DNA of 14,347 bases from Opitutales bacterium (GTDB taxonomy: Bacteria; Verrucomicrobiota; Verrucomicrobiia; Opitutales; Opitutaceae), in contig JAJFLS010000804.1 in the NCBI GenBank assembly GCA_021772595.1, forward strand, positions 1-14,347, read 5' to 3'. The notes under the pieces were generated by a model, which saw only the letters and a program-made list of their open reading frames with translations, made no database searches and was not told where the DNA came from. This document shows, piece by piece, positions 7,475 to 13,143 of the stretch. The translations under genes and the position numbers were made by a program. Numbering within the stretch: the first letter of the stretch is position 1; each line of letters begins with the position of its first letter.

Positions 7475-8304
7475 TGGGATTTCTAGGACTTGAGAACAAA
7501 ACCGTTTTGGTCATGGGTGTGGCCAATCGCAAAAGCGTGGCCTGGTTCGCGGCGAAAACGCTGGAAGAGGTGGGCGCAAAAGTCGTCTACTCCGTTCGCT
7601 CGCAAGCGCGCAAGGAAAGCACGACTAAGCTACTGGATGGGAAGCCGGTCTACATTTGCGATGTTGAGAACGTGGACGAAATCGAGAACTTGGCGAACGA
7701 GGTTTCTCGCGATCACGGGACGCTCCACGGTATCGTGCATTCGATCGCGTTTGCCAATTACAGCGAAGGATTCAAGCCGTTCCACGAATCCAAGCGCGAA
7801 GACTTTTTGCAGGCGACCGCGATTTCCAGTTTTTCGTTGGTCGAGGTGGCGAGGGCGTTCAAGCCGCATTTGGACACTCGTGCTTCAGTGGTGGCCATCA
7901 GTATATCGTCACTGACAATCACCGCAGAGAATTATGGATACATGTCGCCCGTAAAAGCGGCGCTCGATTCGTCGGTTCGCTATTTGGCGAAGTCGTTCAG
8001 CAAGGATAGCCAAGTACGGTTCAACACCGTAAATCCCGGCACGCTCAAGACCAGCGCGTCAGCGGGAATCCCGGGGTATCTGGAAAGCTATTTGTTCAGC
8101 GAGAAACTCACGTTTCGCAAAGAGTCGCTTCACACGCAGGAGATCGCCAACGCCATCGCGTTTCTGATTAGCGATCGGTCGAGCGGAATGAACGGCGCGA
8201 GCATGGTGCTCGATGCTGGAATGGGGATAAACTATTTCGATGAAGAAGTTATTCGACTGGCGATGAGACCGGAAGGTAAAGGAAGAAGTAAGAATGAGGA
8301 ATGA
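7474..8304 (+). CDS. FabI-like enoyl-ACP reductase (short-chain dehydrogenase superfamily)
   Basis: NAD(P)H-dependent reductase of 276 residues. The nucleotide-binding start VLVMGVANRKSVAWFAAKTL matches the FabI-type GVA(N/S)xxS(I/V)A motif. HSIAFAN matches the FabI 'HSIAF' segment. The catalytic Tyr154 and Lys161 (NYGYMSPVKAALDSSVRYLA) show the Y-x6-K spacing of FabI rather than the Y-x3-K of ordinary SDRs. NPGTLKTSASAGI and FLISDRSSGMNGASMVLDAG match later FabI blocks. The second conserved FabI tyrosine (Tyr146 in E. coli), ten residues before the catalytic one, appears to be isoleucine here (Ile144, ungapped), which may alter substrate choice. The last codons (about GKGRSKNEE) fall in the left end of an inverted-repeat element. 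It is coupled to the FabZ-like gene by a one-base overlap. Confidence 0.85.
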   Translation: MGFLGLENKTVLVMGVANRKSVAWFAAKTLEEVGAKVVYSVRSQARKESTTKLLDGKPVYICDVENVDEIENLANEVSRDHGTLHGIVHSIAFANYSEGFKPFHESKREDFLQATAISSFSLVEVARAFKPHLDTRASVVAISISSLTITAENYGYMSPVKAALDSSVRYLAKSFSKDSQVRFNTVNPGTLKTSASAGIPGYLESYLFSEKLTFRKESLHTQEIANAIAFLISDRSSGMNGASMVLDAGMGINYFDEEVIRLAMRPEGKGRSKNEE

Positions 8305-8473
8305 AGAATGGGTGAGATTGTCTGGGAATATGGATTCTGTTTTCGGGGTTCAGCTAATACGCGATCAGCCCCGACTAATCGGGGTCCAACGACGATCGCG
8401 TCTACAGTAGTCACTTCTTAATTGCTTCGCCATCTCCGTTAACACTCCGTCTGCATTCCTACTTCTTCATTTA
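8277..8473. mobile_element. MITE-like element with 20-base terminal inverted repeats, overlapping the end of the FabI-like gene
   Basis: The left end (8277-8296, TAAAGGAAGAAGTAAGAATG) and right end (8454-8473) are inverted copies with 18 of 20 positions identical. The element of about 197 bases fills the whole gap between the FabI-like and OleA-like genes, contains no gene, and supplies the last codons and stop of the FabI-like frame. A short heptad run (AAGAATG, AGGAATG, AAGAATG) lies just inside the left end. No transposase is present, so any movement would need one from elsewhere. No clear target duplication was found. Confidence 0.55.
8359..8401. repeat. nested hairpin, copy 1 of a CCGACnnnTCGGGGTC repeat
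   Basis: CCCCGA (8369-8374) and TCGGGG (8379-8384) form a perfect stem around CTAA. This hairpin sits inside an outer palindrome ACGCGATC (8359-8366) / GATCGCGT (8394-8401). It resembles copies at 10606-10629 and 12601-12620. Confidence 0.55.
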
Positions 8474-8480
8474 ATAACTC

Positions 8481-9515
8481 GTGCGTATTCAAACAACAGT
8501 TATCGATTCGCTTGCCTATGTCGCTCCGCCCACGGTCTGGACGAGCGCGTACGTCGAGGAGAAACTAGGGCCGCTCTACGAGAGGCTTCATTTGCCGGAA
8601 GGCCGCCTCGAACTGATGACCGGGATTCGCGAGCGCCGGTTTTGGGATCACGACATTCGACCTTCCGAAGCGAGCGCGGAAGCGGGGAAGAAAGCTCTAG
8701 AGAAAAGCGGAATCGCTCCGGATCAGATTGAGGTTTGCATCCACTGTTCGGTGAGCCGCGATATGCTGGAGCCGGCGACGGCGTCGTTCGCCCACCGAAT
8801 GATGGGCTTGAGCGAGAACGTGCAGATATTCGACGTATCCAATGCCTGTCTTGGTTTTCTGAATGCGCTTACGATGCTTTCCGCGATGATCGATTCGGGC
8901 CAGGTGAAAAGCGGGATCGTGGTTTCGGGAGAAAACGGGAAGCCGCTTCTCGAGCGGACGATACAGTTGCTTCTCGAACGAGATTTGACCCGCAAAACGA
9001 TCAAGCCGTATTTCGCGAATCTGACCATCGGCGCCGGAGCGGTGGCTGCGGTCGTGTGCCACGAGTCTCTGTCCCCGCAAGGGCATCGGCTTCTCGGCGG
9101 CGCTTGCCGAGCGGACACTTCGAGCAACGATCTTTGTCAGGGCGACTCGAACGCGGAGGGGCTGGGTTACGAGATGCAGACGGATTCCGAGGAGATGCTG
9201 CACGCTGGCGTGAATTTGGCCCAGAATACTTGGGCCGCATTTAAGGGCGCTTTGAGCTGGGAAAACGAAACGGCCGACAAGGTGGTTTGCCACCAAGTGG
9301 GGAGCGCTCACCAGAAGCTGCTATTCGAAACGCTGGGGCTGGATCATGAGAAAGACTACTCGTCCTTTCCCATGTTTGGGAATACGGGTTCCGCCGCTCT
9401 CCCGCTCACGATGGCGAAGGCGGCGGAAGATGGCTTCATCAAAAAAGGCGACAAGGTCGCGATGCTTGGAATCGGCAGCGGTTTGAATTGCCTGATGCTT
9501 GGCGCGGAATGGTAG
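8481..9515 (+). CDS. oleA: OleA-type acyl-CoA condensing thiolase (KAS III-like)
   Basis: Thiolase-fold enzyme of 344 residues expected to join two fatty acyl thioesters head to head by a non-decarboxylative Claisen condensation, giving a 2-alkyl-3-ketoacid. The nucleophile is Cys123 in DVSNACLGFLNAL; His271 lies in VVCHQVGSAHQ and Asn301 in FGNTGSAALPLT, completing the Cys-His-Asn triad. Glu97 in RDMLEPATAS is 26 residues before the Cys, the same spacing as Glu117/Cys143 of Xanthomonas OleA, where that Glu acts as catalytic base; this separates it from ordinary FabH. His and Asn are 30 apart, as in OleA. The GTG at 8481 is the earliest possible start because an in-frame TAA lies at 8475-8477. 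It overlaps the OleB-like gene by 7 bases. The FabZ/FabI-like genes are upstream, across an inverted-repeat element. Confidence 0.85.
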   Translation: MRIQTTVIDSLAYVAPPTVWTSAYVEEKLGPLYERLHLPEGRLELMTGIRERRFWDHDIRPSEASAEAGKKALEKSGIAPDQIEVCIHCSVSRDMLEPATASFAHRMMGLSENVQIFDVSNACLGFLNALTMLSAMIDSGQVKSGIVVSGENGKPLLERTIQLLLERDLTRKTIKPYFANLTIGAGAVAAVVCHESLSPQGHRLLGGACRADTSSNDLCQGDSNAEGLGYEMQTDSEEMLHAGVNLAQNTWAAFKGALSWENETADKVVCHQVGSAHQKLLFETLGLDHEKDYSSFPMFGNTGSAALPLTMAKAAEDGFIKKGDKVAMLGIGSGLNCLMLGAEW

Positions 9516-10447
9516 ACGTTGTCGTGGATAACCAGCTACAAAATCTTCCTTCCGATATCGCGGCGCTTTACCCGTTCGAGACGAAGCGGAAGCGCTTGTC
9601 CTGCGGTTTCGAGATGAACTATATCGACGAGGGGGAGGGCCATCCCGTGATTATGGTTCATGGAAATCCGACCTGGTCGTTCTATTATCGCAATGTGGTT
9701 CAGCGACTGAAAGGGAATTTCCGATGTATCGTTCCGGATCATATTGGATGCGGGCTTTCCGAGAATCCAAAACGTGGATACGACTATAGCCTGGATCAGC
9801 GGATCAAGGATTTGGAGGAGTTGATCGACAGTCTCGAAATCGAGCGATTCGATTTGATCGTACACGATTGGGGCGGGACGATTGGCATCGGCATGGCGCT
9901 GCAGCGGATCGAGAAACTTCGCAGGCTGGCGATTCTCAACACGGCAGCGTTTGTGGATTCGCGCATTCCTCGCCGGATTTCTTTTTGTCGAGCGCCGTTG
10001 CTGGGCAAGCTGATCGTGCAAGGGCTGAACGGTTTCGCGGGGCCTGCGGCGAAGATGGCGGTTTCGAGGAAGGCTTTGCCGGAGGCGGTGAAGAAAGGTT
10101 TACTTTATCCTTATCGCTCTTGGTCGTCTCGCAAGGCGGTGTATCAGTTTGTCAAAGACATCCCGATGCATATCACGCACCGCAGTTTTGAGCGATTGAT
10201 GCAGATCGAGAACGGTTTGCTGAAGCTTCGCGAAGTCCCGGTTGCCCTGTTTTGGGGCGGGAAGGATTTCTGTTTCAGCGACCACTTTCTGGATCGCTGG
10301 AAGCGCTTCATTCCTCAAGCGACAGTCATACGCTATCCGGATGCGGGGCATTACCTGCTGGAAGACGAGACAGAGAAAGTCTGCGACGCGATCGAGCAAT
10401 TCGTCTCTTACGACGAAGACGGGATCGCGGATACGTCGCTTGTGTGA
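9509..10447 (+). CDS. oleB: OleB-type alpha/beta hydrolase (haloalkane-dehalogenase-like)
   Basis: Alpha/beta hydrolase of 312 residues. OleB enzymes decarboxylate the beta-lactone made by OleC to give a cis-olefin. VMVHGNPTWSFYYRN (oxyanion/halide-site segment with Asn53 and Trp56), the nucleophile elbow VHDWGGTIG with Asp120 and Trp121, Asp253 in WGGKDF, and His281 in PDAGHYLLED are the hallmarks of the haloalkane dehalogenase/OleB group. Asp in place of Ser as nucleophile excludes ordinary esterases. Judged alone it could be a haloalkane dehalogenase; the overlap with an OleA-type gene makes OleB much more likely. ATG 9509 gives a 7-base overlap with the preceding stop; a TTG seven codons upstream (9488) is less likely. 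No OleC-type ligase or OleD-type reductase follows. Confidence 0.83.
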   Translation: MVDVVVDNQLQNLPSDIAALYPFETKRKRLSCGFEMNYIDEGEGHPVIMVHGNPTWSFYYRNVVQRLKGNFRCIVPDHIGCGLSENPKRGYDYSLDQRIKDLEELIDSLEIERFDLIVHDWGGTIGIGMALQRIEKLRRLAILNTAAFVDSRIPRRISFCRAPLLGKLIVQGLNGFAGPAAKMAVSRKALPEAVKKGLLYPYRSWSSRKAVYQFVKDIPMHITHRSFERLMQIENGLLKLREVPVALFWGGKDFCFSDHFLDRWKRFIPQATVIRYPDAGHYLLEDETEKVCDAIEQFVSYDEDGIADTSLV

Positions 10448-10462
10448 AGGGGAAGGTTTCCC

Positions 10463-10480
10463 ACACCGGATTCCCGGTGT
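10463..10480. terminator. possible transcription end hairpin after the OleB-like gene
   Basis: ACACCGG (10463-10469) pairs perfectly with CCGGTGT (10474-10480) around an ATTC loop, 15 bases after the OleB-like stop. No T-run follows, so intrinsic termination would be weak; it may be a 3' end-protecting hairpin or another dispersed palindrome. Confidence 0.4.
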
Positions 10481-10541
10481 AGCTACCACGTCCACTGAGC
10501 GCATACGTGTCAACTTAAGTTGAAAGCGACAGTTAGCCGAT

Positions 10542-10640
10542 TGTAGGAGCCTGCTTGCAGGCGATCAGTTTTCCTGGGCGAGGGGTAGAGAAATCGCCTG
10601 CAAGCCACCGACAGGTCGGGGTCTATGAAAGGCTCCTGCA
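10542..10640. repeat. REP-like inverted pair (BIME-like)
   Basis: The left arm (10542-10565) begins GTAGGAGC, contains the hairpin GCCTGCTTGCAGGC and ends GCGAT, closely resembling the GTAGGAGC...GCTTGC...GCGAT REP elements known from Pseudomonas and some other bacteria. The right arm is its inverted copy in two pieces, 10593-10605 and 10630-10640, differing at one base and interrupted by 24 extra bases. REP elements are mobilised by single-stranded-DNA transposases of the RAYT type; none is present here. Confidence 0.65.
10606..10629. repeat. 24-base hairpin insertion, copy 2 of the CCGACnnnTCGGGGTC repeat
   Basis: This segment, starting CACCGACAGGTCGGGGTC, splits the right REP arm exactly: removing it restores a full inverted copy of the left arm with one mismatch. 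CCGA (10608-10611) pairs with TCGG (10616-10619). The 20-base core starting at the preceding C matches copy 3 at 12601-12620 except in the loop. Confidence 0.6.
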
Positions 10641-10727
10641 TTCGTAAAATCACTTAAGTTGACGCCTATGTGCTCAGCGGGACATTGTTCAGGCTCCTAG
10701 CTGGCCTTTTGCGAATTACCTTGCGGA

Positions 10728-10779
10728 GGGGCGAGGAAGCGTGCCTAATCCGCCCCTTTTTCGCTTTCTTAAGGGGGCG
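10728..10779 (+). promoter_or_regulatory. leader with two mutually exclusive hairpins controlling the helicase start
   Basis: CGCCCC (10751-10756) can pair with upstream GGGGCG (10728-10733), giving a stem followed by TTTTT (10757-10761) like an intrinsic terminator. Alternatively CGCCCCTTT (10751-10759) can pair over nine positions (one G-U) with AAGGGGGCG (10771-10779), around an 11-base loop. The second stem buries AAGGGGG, the apparent ribosome binding site about 10 bases before ATG 10788. The same strand cannot do both. This fits an attenuator, riboswitch-like element or temperature-sensitive leader; which one is unknown. Confidence 0.5.
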
Positions 10780-10787
10780 TACCGATC

Positions 10788-12545
10788 ATGAACGAAGAAA
10801 CAGCAGACCAGCCAGGTTTCGAGGGACTTGGGCTCTCGGATGTCGTATTGAAGACTCTTAACGCTATTGGCTACGAGACGCCTTCACCCATCCAGGCAGC
10901 AATCATCCCTCATGTTGCCGAGGGGAAAGACGTGATCGGGCAGGCCCAAACGGGAACCGGGAAAACGGCTGCCTTCGCCTTGCCTCTGCTTTCGACGATC
11001 GATTTGAAACGCACCAAAAAGCCCCAGGCTCTTGTCCTGGCGCCGACGCGTGAGCTGGCGATTCAGGTGGCGGAAGCGTTCCAAGGGTACGCCGCTGGAC
11101 TAAAGGGTTTCCACGTTCTTCCCATTTATGGAGGGCAGGATTTTCGTCCGCAGTTTCGGCAATTGCAGCGCGGCGTCCATGTGATCGTGGGGACTCCGGG
11201 GCGCGTGATGGATCATATGCGTCGCGAAACCTTGAAATTAGACGAGCTCACGACGATCGTTTTGGACGAGGCCGACGAAATGCTGCGGATGGGCTTTATC
11301 GACGATGTGGAGTGGATCTTGGAACGCACTCCCGCCGATCGGCAAGTGGCTCTTTTTTCCGCGACGATGCCTCCGCCGATCAAACGGATCGCTCAGAAGT
11401 ACCTGAACGAGCCGGTCGAGATTTCGATAAAGTCCAAGACGCGAACCGCGGATACGGTCCGCCAACGGTTTTGGATGGTTAGCGGACTGCACAAGCTGGA
11501 CGCGCTGACGCGAATTCTCGAAGGCGAGACTTTCGACGGGATGATCATTTTCGTCCGTACCAAGACGGCAACTACGATGTTGGCCGAGCGATTGCAGGCG
11601 CGCGGATTCGCGGCCTCTCCATTGAACGGCGACATTCCTCAGATTAAGCGGGAGCGGACGATCGATCGATTGAAGGCAGGCAAGCTGGACATTCTCGTCG
11701 CCACTGATGTCGCGGCGCGCGGCTTGGATGTGGATCGCGTGAGCCACGTGATCAACTACGATATTCCCTACGACACGGAATCGTATGTGCATCGGATCGG
11801 CCGGACGGGCCGCGCGGGACGAACGGGTGATGCGATCCTTTTCGTTTCTCCACGGGAAACGCGAATGCTGAAGACGATCGAGAGAGCGACGAATCAGCGT
11901 ATCGACCGTATGGATATGCCGTCGATTTCGACGATCAACGACAAACGCTTATCGACTTTCAAAGACCGCATCACAAGTGCCATGGCGGAGGAAGGCCTGG
12001 AAGAATATCGCGAGCTGATCGAGGAGTATCGGCAAGAGCGCGATATACCGTCGCTTGAGATCGCGGCGGCCTTGGCGAAATTGCTCCAAGGCGAGGAGCC
12101 GCTTTTGCTTAACGAGAAGAAGCTTTCGAAGAAGGAGAAGCCGTTTGAGCAGAAGGAGGAAAGACGTTCTAGGGATCGGGACCGCGATGCTCGTTCCACC
12201 GATGAGCCGCGCCGCAATGACAGGCGCTCCGATGGGAGATCGCCTGCGGAAGGAATGGAGCGTTTTCGAATCGAAGTCGGCCGCGAGCATGGGGTTAAGC
12301 CAGGCAATATCGTCGGCGCGATCGCGAACGAAGCGGGACTCGATGCGAAGCACATCGGGCACATCGAGTTGTTCGACAATTTTAGCACAGTCGATTTGCC
12401 AAAGGATATGCCGAAGGAAGTGTTGCGCTTGTTGAAGAAAGTCTGGGTGTCCGGGCAGCAATTACGCATCACGCGCACGGAGGATCCGTCTCAGCGCAAC
12501 CGGGATCGGAAGGACCGTCAGTTCAAGCGGTTCATGAAAAAGTAG
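10788..12545 (+). CDS. DEAD-box ATP-dependent RNA helicase with DbpA/CsdA-type C-terminal RNA-binding domain
   Basis: Cytoplasmic RNA helicase of 585 residues, expected to remodel structured RNA or assist ribosome assembly and cold adaptation. The Q motif (Phe11, then SPIQ at 33-36) is followed by motif I AQTGTGKT (53-60), PTREL (87-91), TPGR (136-139), DEAD (160-163), SAT (191-193), the motif V region TDVAARGLDVD and motif VI HRIGRTGR (335-342). A helical linker (about 385-440) leads into a Lys/Arg/Asp/Glu-rich hinge (about 445-488). The tail (490-563, ERFRIEVGREHGVKPGNIVGAI) is a DbpA/CsdA RNA-binding domain, and the end is basic. Architecture matches DeaD/CsdA more than DbpA because of the long linker. 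ATG 10788 is supported by AAGGGGG at 10771-10777, one of the few visible ribosome binding sites in the window, which lies in an alternative hairpin. Confidence 0.95.
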   Translation: MNEETADQPGFEGLGLSDVVLKTLNAIGYETPSPIQAAIIPHVAEGKDVIGQAQTGTGKTAAFALPLLSTIDLKRTKKPQALVLAPTRELAIQVAEAFQGYAAGLKGFHVLPIYGGQDFRPQFRQLQRGVHVIVGTPGRVMDHMRRETLKLDELTTIVLDEADEMLRMGFIDDVEWILERTPADRQVALFSATMPPPIKRIAQKYLNEPVEISIKSKTRTADTVRQRFWMVSGLHKLDALTRILEGETFDGMIIFVRTKTATTMLAERLQARGFAASPLNGDIPQIKRERTIDRLKAGKLDILVATDVAARGLDVDRVSHVINYDIPYDTESYVHRIGRTGRAGRTGDAILFVSPRETRMLKTIERATNQRIDRMDMPSISTINDKRLSTFKDRITSAMAEEGLEEYRELIEEYRQERDIPSLEIAAALAKLLQGEEPLLLNEKKLSKKEKPFEQKEERRSRDRDRDARSTDEPRRNDRRSDGRSPAEGMERFRIEVGREHGVKPGNIVGAIANEAGLDAKHIGHIELFDNFSTVDLPKDMPKEVLRLLKKVWVSGQQLRITRTEDPSQRNRDRKDRQFKRFMKK

Positions 12546-12551
12546 CGCGGC

Positions 12552-12575
12552 TTTGGGGATTTCCCAAAACGTTTT
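12552..12575 (+). terminator. putative terminator after the helicase gene
   Basis: TTTGGG (12552-12557) pairs with CCCAAA (12563-12568) around GATTT, and TTTT follows at 12572-12575. The stem is short with three G-C pairs, so termination is plausible but weak. It lies just past the helicase stop codon. Confidence 0.4.
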
Positions 12576-12578
12576 ATA

Positions 12579-12707
12579 AACCACGGAGTTCGCGGGGGAA
12601 CCACCGACGAGTCGGGGTCTTCGACGGAGGCGAAAGCAAATGCTGCCCACGAGGGCAGGATTCGAAAACATCTATCTATTTTCCGTTCCTCCGTGCTCTC
12701 CGTGGTT
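12579..12707. mobile_element. inverted-repeat element with ACCACGGAG ends
   Basis: AACCACGGAG (12579-12588) is inverted at 12698-12707, and similarity continues inward: the left arm reads TTCGCGGGGGAAC and the reverse of the right arm reads AGCACGGAGGAAC. 'ACCACGGAGAGCACGGAGG' sequences are known to me as dispersed intergenic repeats in several phyla. The interior holds the copy-3 hairpin (12601-12620) and a small GCCC/GGGC hairpin near 12645-12658. No gene is present. Confidence 0.5.
12601..12620. repeat. hairpin, copy 3 of the CCGACnnnTCGGGGTC repeat
   Basis: CCACCGACGAGTCGGGGTCT matches the corresponding 20 bases at 10605-10624 except in the central loop (GAG versus AGG). It lies inside the left arm region of the ACCACGGAG element, the third case in this window of this hairpin inside a larger inverted repeat. 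Confidence 0.55.
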
Positions 12708-12738
12708 GAAAATTTAGGGATGGGGGAAGAGCGAATTG

Positions 12739-12944
12739 GCCGCAAAAAGGCGCAAAAAGGGCAAGATTTGAACCCGTTGAATTGGAGGAGGTAAAGAACC
12801 TTATTTGGCGAAGCATGAGCCATCCTTATTTGACTTCGCTCAGCGGAGGCATCCTAGAGAAGCGGTGACGTTTTTTGAACTGACTCGAAAATCTCGCTGT
12901 CTTTGTTCATTCTATTTTTTGCGACTCTTGCGCCTTTTTGCGGC
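12739..12944. mobile_element. inverted-repeat element with GCCGCAAAAAGGCGCAA ends
   Basis: GCCGCAAAAAGGCGCAA (12739-12755) is perfectly inverted at 12928-12944, 17 of 17 bases. The element of about 206 bases shows no coding frame with protein-like composition. GCCGCAAAAAGGCGCAAAA-like strings also occur as dispersed intergenic repeats elsewhere. It abuts the ACCACGGAG element on the left and the TTAGAGA element on the right. Confidence 0.55.
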
Positions 12945-12952
12945 TAAAGCTC

Positions 12953-13088
12953 TTAGAGAGTGTTAAATAAGTCAGTTCGGCGAATCGTTGGAACGGGGCG
13001 GCGCCCGTTCACTACCCTGAGATTCCTTTCTATTGGTAGCGTTCGGGCGCCGCCCCGATTGTATTTCCACTATTAAAACAGTCTCTAA
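12953..13088. mobile_element. TA-flanked MITE-like element with a long internal hairpin
   Basis: The outer ends TTAGAGAGTGTT (12953-12964) and AACAGTCTCTAA (13077-13088) are inverted with one mismatch. Reading the ends as GAGA...TCTC leaves a TA on each side (12954-12955 and 13086-13087), compatible with a TA target duplication as in IS630/mariner-type elements. Inside, CGGGGCGGCGCCCG (12994-13007) and its inverse (13044-13057) form a 14-base perfect stem, part of 23-base arms (12994-13016 and 13035-13057) with an 18-base loop. No gene is present; an open frame that crosses it belongs to the downstream gene's upstream extension. Confidence 0.55.
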
Positions 13089-13143
13089 CAAAGTAGCCCT
13101 AGGCTGGACAAGGCGGGCGGGTTTGGTTTTCTTGCGAATCCTG

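Larger units (their letters stand above)
10490..10683. mobile_element. MITE-like element with about 30-base imperfect terminal inverted repeats
   Basis: The core ends 10496-10520 and 10652-10676 are inverted copies with 22 of 25 identical positions; the shared part includes TGAGC, CATA and GTCAACTTAAGT. The similarity extends outward to a GTCC on both sides. TCAACTTAAGTTGA at 10510-10523 is itself a perfect palindrome. The element of about 190 bases has no gene. Its interior carries a REP-like inverted pair and a small inserted hairpin, so it is a three-level nest. It separates the OleB-like gene from the helicase, where oleC and oleD would be expected in a complete cluster. Confidence 0.6.

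Noticed and set aside
8287..8310. Tandem heptads AAGAATG/AGGAATG/AAGAATG as a phase-variable microsatellite
   Set aside because: Only three imperfect units are present, and they lie at the end of an inverted-repeat element, which explains them sufficiently.
10463..10683. Possible CRISPR array or riboswitch downstream of the OleB-like gene
   Set aside because: There are no regularly spaced direct repeats; the repeated units are inverted, nested and best explained as MITE/REP-type elements.
13033..13143. N-terminal extension of the Hsp33-like gene
   Set aside because: The in-frame codons overlap the TA-flanked inverted-repeat element and have no resemblance to the family; ATG 13144 is more sensible.
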